DNA from: Faecalibacterium hattorii
Lineage (GTDB): Bacteria; Bacillota; Clostridia; Oscillospirales; Ruminococcaceae
Assembly: GCF_003287455.1 (NCBI RefSeq)
Contig: NZ_PRLC01000018.1
Coordinates: forward strand, 1-59,365
Direction of reading: 5' to 3'
DNA: 59,365 nt
A program made the position numbers and the translations under genes. This document shows positions 52,114 to 59,365 of this stretch, piece by piece. Within the stretch, counting starts at the first letter, position 1; each line of letters opens with the position of its first letter. A model generated the notes under the pieces. The model was not told where the DNA came from, did not search any database, and was given only the letters and a program-made list of their open reading frames with translations.

Positions 52114-52194
52114 CATACAGTGAAATAATTTGATACTTACAAGTATATTCCAAATAGTCAGAATTGCAATAGGTAACCTGAGCTGTTTTCAACT
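52114..52194. repeat. 81-bp direct repeat, left copy
   Basis: Identical to 58861-58941. On the minus strand it carries the promoter of the 111-residue protein gene. Together the copies bound a 6.7-kb AT-rich segment. Confidence 0.92.
52133..52169 (-). promoter_or_regulatory. promoter with palindromic operator within the 81-bp repeat
   Basis: On the minus strand TTGCAA (complement of 52164-52169) and TATACT (complement of 52142-52147) are 16 nt apart. The palindrome ATACTT-AC-AAGTAT (52133-52146) overlaps the -10 box and would block polymerase if bound. Confidence 0.65.
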
Positions 52195-52285
52195 GCTACT
52201 GTGCCACATCAGAAGGTAAGGCTTCATAATGGCAAGATACTTATCGCGTGCAGAACTTTCGTGCATATGCTTCTTGAGAATCCAT

Positions 52286-52717
52286 CTAGTGAATACCGAC
52301 ACCCTCCATGATCTTTTCTATCCAATTTGTGGAAGAATCATTTTTCTCACTAAATGACCCCAAATAATGTGACGAACTCTCAACCTCTATTATTACACCA
52401 TCCGGCATTCTGTATTTTTCTAAACTGAGATTCAAACCTTTAAGTGGGATTGTTCTAGCCAGTTGAGGGATAGAAACTGTATGGAGAATATCAATTTTTG
52501 ATAAACCTCTATACGTTTCTGTCTTTTCGGCTTCACTTAGCAACCGTTCTGCATACTGATTTGAAATAACCTGTATGCGAAATTGTTCTTTTTCATCCTC
52601 GGTCATCTCAAGTGGAACGCCGTGCAATGTGTCTACAATATAGGACGAAATTTTGGCGAAGTGCTCGTCAAAATCAGTGGTATTCAAATTTTCTTCCTGA
52701 TTCACTTCACTCTGCAT
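52286..52717 (-). CDS. unknown protein (143 aa), last gene of the AT-rich cassette
   Basis: A 143-residue acidic protein beginning MQSEVNQEENLNTTDFDEHF. It has no signal peptide or membrane segment. It overlaps the FUSC gene by 11 bp and must be translated together with it. No family was recognised. It may be a cytosolic partner of the exporter. Confidence 0.6.
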   Translation of the reverse strand: MQSEVNQEENLNTTDFDEHFAKISSYIVDTLHGVPLEMTEDEKEQFRIQVISNQYAERLLSEAEKTETYRGLSKIDILHTVSIPQLARTIPLKGLNLSLEKYRMPDGVIIEVESSSHYLGSFSEKNDSSTNWIEKIMEGVGIH

Positions 52718-53771
52718 GTACGGTCACCTCACTTTCCTTTTTTTTAGGCATAAACCAATAAAATATAACACAAAATGCTAAAGCAAACACAACACCAAAA
52801 ACATTTTGACTCACTCTAAGACTAACCGCTCCTTGTAGTCCATATGTCTCTGCAGCAATGGCTAAAGCACCAAATGTGTTAAATACTGCCTGCCAGCCAT
52901 ATTGTGCTGAAAATCCTACACCGATTCCACCAAGAATTCCTATATATGCATAGATTGACGAAGGAAGCAGAAAATATAATACTGTAAAACATATAACACC
53001 TGCAATATTTCCGACAATCCTTTTACGGACTCTGTAGTGCATATCTTCCATAGACGGCAAAATCACGGACATGGCCGCAATACCAGCCCACATTGCACGT
53101 GGCATATTACAAAGTTCTGCAATGCAAAGGACAATCGGTACGCATAAAATCTGACATATCTGCCATTTTGTTCTGGAAGAAGTGATATCAAATTCTTGTA
53201 TCAGATCTTTCAGATTTCTTTTATAAGTTCTGTTTTTATGATTTCGATAAAATACGAAGCAGGTAAGTGCTGCACCTAAAGCCATTCCGACTAATCGCAT
53301 CTGATAGCTTTTTCCCGTAACATCATAACCATATAGCAGCAGATACCCAAGAACCAATGTAGATTGATTAAACATGGATGGATTATGGCATCCGAACAGA
53401 ATCAACACAGCCAGTGCCGCAATATTTAACAGCATTCCCAATACCGGTGAAAACTGATTTGCTAAATGCGGACATACAGTCATAATTACAAAGAACAAAG
53501 CCAAAAGCATCGTAGATTGTCCGGTGTGGATCCCCAGATCCGCATTCCTAAACACCATGAGACATAATAAGACTACTACACCTACAATGCTGTTCTCATT
53601 TCCAAATAGGATGCTGAAAATACTAACAAAGAAAAAACAAAATGCCATTGTAGCAGCTATCTTCACCAGATATACCCACATATGATATAATTTTTCTTTT
53701 AGTGTTTCACTCTTTTTCAACAGGTTTTTAGAACCTGCCTGATTTAACTGCAACTCCTGATAAAATGTCAT
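52707..53771 (-). CDS. FUSC-family (aromatic acid exporter-like) membrane protein
   Basis: A 354-residue polytopic protein with about ten membrane helices in two repeated blocks. The second block contains ELCNMPRAMWAGIAAMSVIL, then MHYRVRKRIVGNIAGVICFT, a pattern characteristic of fusaric acid/aromatic acid exporter (FUSC) proteins. It follows the histidine kinase gene by 33 nt and precedes the 143-residue gene, so it is probably regulated with the two-component system. Confidence 0.82.
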   Translation of the reverse strand: MTFYQELQLNQAGSKNLLKKSETLKEKLYHMWVYLVKIAATMAFCFFFVSIFSILFGNENSIVGVVVLLCLMVFRNADLGIHTGQSTMLLALFFVIMTVCPHLANQFSPVLGMLLNIAALAVLILFGCHNPSMFNQSTLVLGYLLLYGYDVTGKSYQMRLVGMALGAALTCFVFYRNHKNRTYKRNLKDLIQEFDITSSRTKWQICQILCVPIVLCIAELCNMPRAMWAGIAAMSVILPSMEDMHYRVRKRIVGNIAGVICFTVLYFLLPSSIYAYIGILGGIGVGFSAQYGWQAVFNTFGALAIAAETYGLQGAVSLRVSQNVFGVVFALAFCVIFYWFMPKKKESEVTVHAE

Positions 53772-53804
53772 ATAAATTCTCCCATCTTCTAATTTATCTT
53801 AAAA

Positions 53805-54848
53805 CTAGATAATCTCATCTTTCTGCTTTGGCAGCTCTATAACAAATCTGCATCCACCATATTCACGGTTTTCTGCTTTGATTGTTCCTCCGGCACTATC
53901 TACAATCCGTTTTACAAGTGCAAGACCTAGGCCATTTCCTTCTGCTTTATGAGATCCATCTACCTGATAGAACTTGTCAAATATTCTGGATTTTACATCA
54001 TCCTCTATTCCTGGTCCTTCATCTTCCAGAATGAACTTAACAGAATCCTGTTCTTGTTTCAGAAACATCGTAATTGTCCCCTTTGAAGGGCTGAACTTAA
54101 TCGCATTATCTAAAAGATTTATCCAGATATGCATAAAAAGTCCTTCATTCGCAGTATATTTAACTTCCTCCAATTCTACCTGAAAACCAATTTCTTTTTC
54201 TGTCCATTTTGTTTCCAATGAAAGAACTGCCTGGCGGATCTGTTCATCCAGACGATATTCTGTTTTTTTCATTGGTATATTCTGATTCTCTAACTTGGAT
54301 AACAGCAAAATATTACCAACCAATCCGGAAAGTCTTTGGGTGTTAAATAAGATTTTTTCTACATATTCCTCTTGTTCCGGAGACAGTTCTTCTCCCTGAA
54401 GCAGCATTGTATATCCTTCAATGGCATTAATCGGGGTCTTAAACTCATGAGAAACATCAGATACAAAATCCATCTGCAGCACCTCTGTTGCACGAAGTTC
54501 TTTTGTCATAACGTTAAAACTTTGATAAGATTCTCCAACTTCTGCTATACGGCTGTTCGTTTCCAAATGCTGTTCAAAATCTCCCCGAGAAACTTCCTTC
54601 ATTGCTTTACTAAGTCTTGTAATTGGTTCCAGTAACTTTGCATTAATAAAGGAAGTGATCAGCCCTGCAATCAATGTATTGAAAATCAAAAGCCAGCCAA
54701 GCACAGGTATGCTGCCCGGCAGATTAAAAAAATGATTCAAAAAAGCAAATAATAACGCAGATATGACTGTTGAAAATACAAGTGCCAGCCAGATTGCACC
54801 AGTCAGACAGGATCGGATCCGCAATCCTTTTTCTTTCTTTTGTTCCAT
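53805..54848 (-). CDS. sensor histidine kinase
   Basis: A 347-residue membrane kinase with two transmembrane helices (about 15-33 and 45-66) and almost no extracellular loop, typical of intramembrane-sensing kinases. HAMP follows (about 70-120), then the H box SDVSHEFKTPINAIEG, N box NLLDNAIKFSP and G boxes DEGPGIEDD and GNGLGLALVK. Its start overlaps the regulator stop by one base (TAATG). Its short loop suits detection of membrane stress, which is an inference. Confidence 0.93.
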   Translation of the reverse strand: MEQKKEKGLRIRSCLTGAIWLALVFSTVISALLFAFLNHFFNLPGSIPVLGWLLIFNTLIAGLITSFINAKLLEPITRLSKAMKEVSRGDFEQHLETNSRIAEVGESYQSFNVMTKELRATEVLQMDFVSDVSHEFKTPINAIEGYTMLLQGEELSPEQEEYVEKILFNTQRLSGLVGNILLLSKLENQNIPMKKTEYRLDEQIRQAVLSLETKWTEKEIGFQVELEEVKYTANEGLFMHIWINLLDNAIKFSPSKGTITMFLKQEQDSVKFILEDEGPGIEDDVKSRIFDKFYQVDGSHKAEGNGLGLALVKRIVDSAGGTIKAENREYGGCRFVIELPKQKDEII

Positions 54849-55519
54849 TATTTTTTCACCACCTTGTATCCAATTCCACGCATTGTTACGATTTCAAAAT
54901 CAGGGTTATCTTTCAAACGCTCCCTGATTCTTCCTATATGTACCTCTATCGTATGTGGGTCTGCCTCCGTCTCGTATCCCCATACTTCATCCATCAACTG
55001 TTGTTTTGTAAATATTCTGCCTGGCGAAGCTGCAAGCTTATATAAAAGCAGGAATTCTTTTTTAGGCAAAACAAGACTTTCCTTATCAGTTGTAACCGTC
55101 ATTGCATCATAATCAAACTCTGTTGAACCGATCACAATTTTGTGTTCATTCAGTATCTGTGCACGGCGAAGCAGTGCTCCGACTCTTAAAACCATTTCAT
55201 TCACATTTACCGGTTTTACCATATAATCGTCACTTCCCGAAAGAAATCCCTGGCGCATATCATCAAAGGAACCTTTCGCAGTGATCATAAGTACAGGTAT
55301 CTGATATCCTGCTGAACGGAGTTCCGACACCAGTTCATAACCATCCATAACCGGCATCATAATATCAGAAATGATCAGATCAATATATTCCTTAACCAAT
55401 ACTTCTAATGCCTGTGCTCCATCCGATGCACTTTTGACTTGATATCCATTCTTCTCAAGCACTTTTTGGAATAGCTGGCTTAATTCTTTATCATCTTCTA
55501 CAATCAATATTTGAAACAC
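54848..55519 (-). CDS. OmpR-family response regulator
   Basis: A 223-residue regulator with receiver domain (LIVEDD, phosphoacceptor D52 in LIISDIMMPVMDGYE, K-residue in MVKPVNVNEM) and a C-terminal winged helix (LLYKLAASPGRIFTKQQLMD, then DPHTIEVHIGRIRERL). GTG 55519 behind AAGGAGG is preferred to a longer frame that reads into the previous gene. It is coupled to the kinase gene. Confidence 0.95.
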   Translation of the reverse strand: MFQILIVEDDKELSQLFQKVLEKNGYQVKSASDGAQALEVLVKEYIDLIISDIMMPVMDGYELVSELRSAGYQIPVLMITAKGSFDDMRQGFLSGSDDYMVKPVNVNEMVLRVGALLRRAQILNEHKIVIGSTEFDYDAMTVTTDKESLVLPKKEFLLLYKLAASPGRIFTKQQLMDEVWGYETEADPHTIEVHIGRIRERLKDNPDFEIVTMRGIGYKVVKK

Positions 55520-55536
55520 GTTTTCCTTCCTCCTTA

Positions 55537-56970
55537 TTAAAACAGATACCTTGCCCATCCAAGCAGATGCTGTACCAGAAATATTTTTCTCTGACGTTTC
55601 TTTGTTAATTCGATTGGCTCTACATGATATGGATCACGATAGGTTCCATCTTCCAATACCTGGCGGGACACTCTTTCATATTCCATCATGCCCTCTTCCA
55701 ACTGTTTATTAATATCTTTACTGCGAATTACAAGCATCAGTTCCGTATCCAGATATGCACTTCTCATGTCCATATTAAAGGAACCGATTACAGACAGATC
55801 ATCGTCAATCAGAATACTTTTTCCGTGGTATGAATAACCGCCTTCATATTCCCAGATATTAATTCCTGTACTTAAGATTCTATTTCTGTTTTTCGCATAA
55901 TCGGCAGCCCCAAATGGATTCCCATTATTCGCAACTGAATTTGTCATGATAGAAAAATCTGAAACGTTCTCTGCAATCTCCTCCCATGTATTATACATCA
56001 TATCATTACAGATAATATATGGCGTGTGGATCTTCACACGATTTTTTGCATTTTTCATCAATTCTCCCAACTGATACCACACTACTGGTTCTTTGGAACC
56101 TGTGTGAATAGGATTTGACACTAATGCAATCTTTTCTGTCTCAAAAGTTTCGTCCGTGTAATCGGTATCGCAGATTCTTTCCTTATTCTTTTCAAAATAT
56201 TTCTGATAGCCGTTCTGCAGCTCTAAAACTGCGTTCTTTACAGATTTTCTATTTGCCAGTTTTTTATTGTCATGAAAATAATCACTGTCTTCTTGTTCCC
56301 ATATCGTTTCAAAATACTCTAACAACTGGTTAACTGAATTTTCTTTCTCAGGTTCATCGCAAACCACTAACACGTCTCTGTCATAGTTCTTATGTCCCGG
56401 AAAATCACCCAGGAAATAATTGTATGTATTTCTTCCCCCAAGAATATATCTCTTTCCATCTGCAATCAAATATTTATCATGCATTCTACCCATTATTTTC
56501 CACGGTTTCAACGGATTGGCCTTATTATACAGTTTAATTTCAACATTCTCATGGGAAGATAATCCATAGAAATACGGATTTCCTTCCATATCAAGCCAGC
56601 TCTCCATTCCATCTACTAACAGACGAATATGTACACCTCTGTCTGCCGCATCATGCAGTGCTCCTAAGATCAATTTTCCACTTTCATCGGATTGAAATGC
56701 AAAAGTAGAAAGAATAATTTCCTTTTTTGCATTCTTGATCAAACGCACTCTTTGTAAAAGCGCTTCTGGATTCTTTTCTATGATTACTGCCCGTTCTGTA
56801 TTTTCACTGCATTTGTTCCATGACCCATTTTTTGTTTCTTTTTTGGTTGTATTGGACACTTCCGGCTGCTTTTTATATGCAACGCAGATTCCGAGCAATT
56901 CATAAAAAGCCACACATAAAAAAATTGCCAGTACAACAAGAAGGATTTTACATATTTTATGCTTTTTCAT
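55537..56970 (-). CDS. phospholipase D-like protein with two HKD motifs
   Basis: A 477-residue protein with an N-terminal transmembrane helix (about 8-32) and two PLD catalytic motifs, MHDKYLIADGKRYILGGRN and YHGKSILIDDDLSVIGSFN. It resembles the cardiolipin synthase C/PLD type. The enzyme would use phosphatidylglycerol or transfer phosphatidyl groups at the membrane. It lies 17 nt before the response regulator, so it belongs to the same operon. Confidence 0.9.
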   Translation of the reverse strand: MKKHKICKILLVVLAIFLCVAFYELLGICVAYKKQPEVSNTTKKETKNGSWNKCSENTERAVIIEKNPEALLQRVRLIKNAKKEIILSTFAFQSDESGKLILGALHDAADRGVHIRLLVDGMESWLDMEGNPYFYGLSSHENVEIKLYNKANPLKPWKIMGRMHDKYLIADGKRYILGGRNTYNYFLGDFPGHKNYDRDVLVVCDEPEKENSVNQLLEYFETIWEQEDSDYFHDNKKLANRKSVKNAVLELQNGYQKYFEKNKERICDTDYTDETFETEKIALVSNPIHTGSKEPVVWYQLGELMKNAKNRVKIHTPYIICNDMMYNTWEEIAENVSDFSIMTNSVANNGNPFGAADYAKNRNRILSTGINIWEYEGGYSYHGKSILIDDDLSVIGSFNMDMRSAYLDTELMLVIRSKDINKQLEEGMMEYERVSRQVLEDGTYRDPYHVEPIELTKKRQRKIFLVQHLLGWARYLF

Positions 56971-57113
56971 TGTACATCACCTGATTCCTTTTTATTTCTT
57001 ATTCTTATTCATTAGCAATACAATACAATGGAAAACTCAATTTAACCTCAACAAGGTTTGTTTTTTCATCCATGCAAAATCTTCTTTGTACAACAGACTG
57101 TTAGATATAGCAA

Positions 57114-57170
57114 AAACGGCCTTTCAAAAACAGTTAACTTCTAAATCAACTGTTTTTTGAAAGGTCGTTT
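57114..57170 (-). terminator. terminator after the cardiolipin synthase gene
   Basis: A very long stem, AAACGACCTTTCAAAAAACAG with its complement ending in GGCCGTTTTTG (one wobble and one bulge), lies just after the cls stop at 57181 on the minus strand. It separates cls from the downstream operon. Confidence 0.85.
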
Positions 57171-57180
57171 CATCAGATTC

Positions 57181-58740
57181 TTATAGCAATCCAGCAAATA
57201 ATCTCATAAATAATTGTCCCAGTCGCAAATATGCACTTCGTCCGGTTTGATATTGGTCTGTCACATCACGACATTCTCCCATCGTTCTTATCAGATCATT
57301 TTTTATTTCCACAACTGCCTGACAATCTGCCATAAAACAGCCGTTTTCAAAATGGTGATATAAACTTCGATAATCCAAATTAATTGTTCCACAAGTTGCC
57401 ATACAGTCATCTGCCACACTCATTTTTGCATGACAGAAACCAGGAGTCCACTCATAAACACGAACACCATGTTTAACTAATCCATGATAAAAAGAACGAG
57501 TTACATTATAAATGAATTTTTTATCAGGGATACCAGGTGTGATAATTCTTACGTCTACCCCTCGCTTAGCAGCCAGACATAACGCATGCGTCATTTCATC
57601 TGTTATGATTAGATATGGAGTCATAAACCAACAATATTTTTCAGCTTTATTTATCATACTGATATAAACTTCTTCTCCGACCTGCTCATTATCCATAGGA
57701 CTGTCTGCATAAGGCTGAACAAAACCTGTTTGCTGTGCTTTATAATCGTAATGAATAATGTATTTACTAAAATCAGTATCATTCGTAGCTTTTTCACTAA
57801 CAGCATTCCACATTTCTAAAAATGTCACTGTAAGCGACTGAACAGCATCTCCTTCTAAACGAATACCTGTATCTTTCCACTGTCCATACGGGTGTGTGTA
57901 ATTAAAATATTCGTTTGCTAGATTATATCCACCTGTAAATCCGACTTTTCCATCAATAACTGTTATTTTTCTATGATCACGATTGTTCAAAAACAGATTT
58001 AAACCTGGCATAAACGGATTGAATACACGGCAATGAATTCCTATTGTCTCCATTTTTTTCACAAAATCTGTGTTAATAAAGCCTATAGAACCCATATCAT
58101 CGTAGAATACTCTAACTTCCACACCGGCTTTTACTCGCTCTTCCAGAACATCTTGAATCTTATGCCATGCTTCAGCGTCTTCTATCGCATGATATTCCAT
58201 AAAGATAAACTTTTGTGCTTTCTCCAAATCCTTAAGCTGTGCCTCTAATCCTTTCACTGCTTCATCAAAATACACAATATCCGTATTCTGATAGATTGGA
58301 TACTGCGAATTTCTTTGTATGTAACTTGCTATATTTCCTGCTTTCGGAATTGTTTCTTTTATTCTGCTCAAACACTCCTGACTGTCCGGAAGCATTGGTA
58401 ACAATTTTCTATCAATTTCTGCATACCGCTCACGCATTTTATGTGTGCCACCATTCAAACCAATCAACAAATACAGGCCTACACCCATAATTGGGAAAAT
58501 TAGAATTAAGATGACCCAAGGCATTTTCATAGAGGATGTCTTATTTGATGCGTACAATCCCAAAACCAAGATCCCACTCAAAATCCTTGTAAATAAATTT
58601 ATGACTTCTGCATATTCATTCAAGCGTGTTACGATAGTAATAATAAAAATCACTTCCAGAAGAATGCAGATTATGGAAAAACACAGCCGTTTTACCCCAT
58701 TTTTTGTTTTTGCTTTGCCCTCTAAAGTATCTTGTTTCAT
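57181..58740 (-). CDS. cls: cardiolipin synthase
   Basis: A 519-residue enzyme with two N-terminal membrane helices (about 20-40 and 72-92) and two HKD motifs, NNRDHRKITVIDGKVGFTGG and FCHAKMSVADDCMATCGTIN. It condenses two phosphatidylglycerols to cardiolipin. ATG 58740 follows AGGCGG. It is the first gene of the AT-rich cassette and has its own terminator. The cassette encodes two such enzymes, this one of the major Cls type. Confidence 0.94.
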   Translation of the reverse strand: MKQDTLEGKAKTKNGVKRLCFSIICILLEVIFIITIVTRLNEYAEVINLFTRILSGILVLGLYASNKTSSMKMPWVILILIFPIMGVGLYLLIGLNGGTHKMRERYAEIDRKLLPMLPDSQECLSRIKETIPKAGNIASYIQRNSQYPIYQNTDIVYFDEAVKGLEAQLKDLEKAQKFIFMEYHAIEDAEAWHKIQDVLEERVKAGVEVRVFYDDMGSIGFINTDFVKKMETIGIHCRVFNPFMPGLNLFLNNRDHRKITVIDGKVGFTGGYNLANEYFNYTHPYGQWKDTGIRLEGDAVQSLTVTFLEMWNAVSEKATNDTDFSKYIIHYDYKAQQTGFVQPYADSPMDNEQVGEEVYISMINKAEKYCWFMTPYLIITDEMTHALCLAAKRGVDVRIITPGIPDKKFIYNVTRSFYHGLVKHGVRVYEWTPGFCHAKMSVADDCMATCGTINLDYRSLYHHFENGCFMADCQAVVEIKNDLIRTMGECRDVTDQYQTGRSAYLRLGQLFMRLFAGLL

Positions 58741-58741
58741 A

Positions 58742-58860
58742 TATATTCCGCCTTCCTACTTGCTCAGTTTTCTCCCTAAATTTCGTGGAACATACCAATT
58801 TTGTCTTTTATTCTCTGCATTTCATTACACCGGACTGGATAAGTTTGGTGCGGATGTCCT
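58742..58860. other. upstream region of cls, no gene seen
   Basis: An AT-rich stretch before the right 81-bp repeat. A minus-strand frame without a ribosome site (LYEDIRTKLIQSGVMKCRE) runs out of the repeat and may be a remnant of an earlier gene. It should contain the cls promoter. Confidence 0.4.
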
Positions 58861-58941
58861 CATACAGTGAAATAATTTGATACTTACAAGTATATTCCAA
58901 ATAGTCAGAATTGCAATAGGTAACCTGAGCTGTTTTCAACT
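58861..58941. repeat. 81-bp direct repeat, right copy
   Basis: Identical to 52114-52194 in the same orientation, including the promoter-like and palindromic elements. Here they point into the cassette (toward cls) on the minus strand. Confidence 0.92.
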
Positions 58942-59061
58942 TCCAAGGCAAATCTTATTCGGTATGCCCGAAGATCGTCGCAAATGTATTCCTTCAATGG
59001 TAACAATCATGGAGATTAGTGTTTATCTGGAGATTACCAAAGGATAAATAGAAGCAGTATT
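58942..59061 (+). other. possible gene remnant after the right repeat
   Basis: A plus-strand frame encodes QILFGMPEDRRKCIPSMVTI, then MEISVYLEITKG and a stop at about 59046. It has no start and could be the 3' end of a gene cut by the cassette insertion. The family is not recognised. Confidence 0.35.
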
Positions 59062-59107
59062 AAAGCCGTTCACCACGCAGATTTTCCAGCGTGGCGAACG
59101 GCTTTTT
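59062..59107. terminator. bidirectional terminator
   Basis: AAAGCCGTTC-CCACGC and GCGTGG-GAACGGCTTTT form a long stem with T runs at both ends. It lies between the gene remnant and the final XRE gene. Confidence 0.88.
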
Positions 59108-59121
59108 TGCTGCCCCTATAT

Positions 59122-59325
59122 TTACAGGTAGAAGGAATCGAAGAAGTCTTTTAATGTAATTCCCAAACCCTGACAAATTCTTTCAATCGTCTCTACGCTT
59201 AACTGCCCTCCTCGACGGGCAGTACTTTGGATTGTGGAGTACGATATCCCGCATTTTTTTGTCAACACACATAGATTCATATCACGCTCTTGCATCAAAT
59301 CCTGAACACGCTTGATCGTATCCAC
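59122..59325 (-). CDS. small XRE-family helix-turn-helix regulator
   Basis: A 67-residue Cro/C1-type DNA-binding protein: DLMQERDMNLCVLTKKCGIS, then STIQSTARRGGQLSVETIER and GLGITLKDFF. The GTG at 59325 behind GGGAGGGG is preferred to the ATG at 59340, which has no ribosome site. Its target and the gene beyond the window edge are unknown. Confidence 0.85.
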   Translation of the reverse strand: MDTIKRVQDLMQERDMNLCVLTKKCGISYSTIQSTARRGGQLSVETIERICQGLGITLKDFFDSFYL

Positions 59326-59365
59326 GAAAACCCCTCCCATCTTTTTAGTTCAAAACTTTTCCAAC

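Noticed and set aside
52195-52285. short minus-strand frame ending in YLAIMKPYLLMWHSSS
   Set aside because: It might be a gene remnant at the cassette edge, but it is too short and has no ribosome site.

Overview
The window reads as a chromosomal segment of a GC-rich gut Firmicute, most likely Faecalibacterium or a close relative (Oscillospiraceae). This is inferred from the protein sequences, the gene order and the mix of a GC-rich core with Clostridia-type integrative elements; no search was run. No CRISPR array or rRNA gene was seen, and the only tRNA sequence is a fragment.

Core region, 1 to about 12.9 kb. A MITE-like inverted-repeat element is followed by a DAHP synthase gene whose promoter carries two identical hairpin operators. 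Then come a DUF3783 gene and an ApbE-type flavin transferase lipoprotein. On the minus strand lie the classical rpmG-secE-nusG-rplK-rplA-rplJ-rplL block, with an L10 leader attenuator before rplJ, and a coupled SPFH/ribbon-helix-helix pair. On the plus strand ddl and murI overlap and are followed by a ywiB-like gene and argS.

Accessory region, about 12.97 to 44.9 kb. It opens with the 3' 60 nt of a tRNA-Ala(GGC), probably an attachment-site scar. A Tn1549-like conjugative element follows: replication initiator, ParA, ParB, small ORFs, PcfB, VirD4, Maff2, TrbL/VirB6-like, PrgI and VirB4. The ICE is broken. maff2 is split by a 20.1-kb insertion (20011-40125), VirB4 ends before its ATPase domain, and no conjugative relaxase or integrase of the outer element is present. 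Inside the split gene sit two integrative mobilizable elements. The first has an ECF sigma/anti-sigma pair, a sigma-70 region 4 protein, MobC, relaxase, replisome organizer, DnaC-like ATPase, TnpW and a large serine recombinase. The second has XRE and TnpV genes, an initiator, a MobA/MobL relaxase, a CHC2 primase-type protein, VapE and a second serine recombinase. A Fic gene with its own inverted-repeat operator sits between the maff2 3' end and trbL. The right edge is a deletion scar, with pieces of a second ICE fused to the last third of a MATE efflux gene.

Right region, 44.9 kb to the end. A three-gene minus-strand unit encodes an AT-hook/coiled-coil protein, an MMPL/RND permease with an unusual glycine/valine tail, and a 1275-residue GLUG-repeat surface protein with a long helical insertion. 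Next is a 6.7-kb AT-rich cassette bounded by exact 81-bp direct repeats: two phospholipase-D/cardiolipin-synthase enzymes, a two-component system, a FUSC-type exporter and an unknown protein. This looks like an imported envelope-remodelling module. The window ends with a small XRE regulator.

The best candidates for undescribed biology are the MMPL-GLUG-coiled-coil unit, the direct-repeat-bounded phospholipid/two-component cassette, the small Cys-rich protein shared by both mobilizable elements next to CCGAAA repeats, and the twin-hairpin operator of the DAHP synthase promoter.
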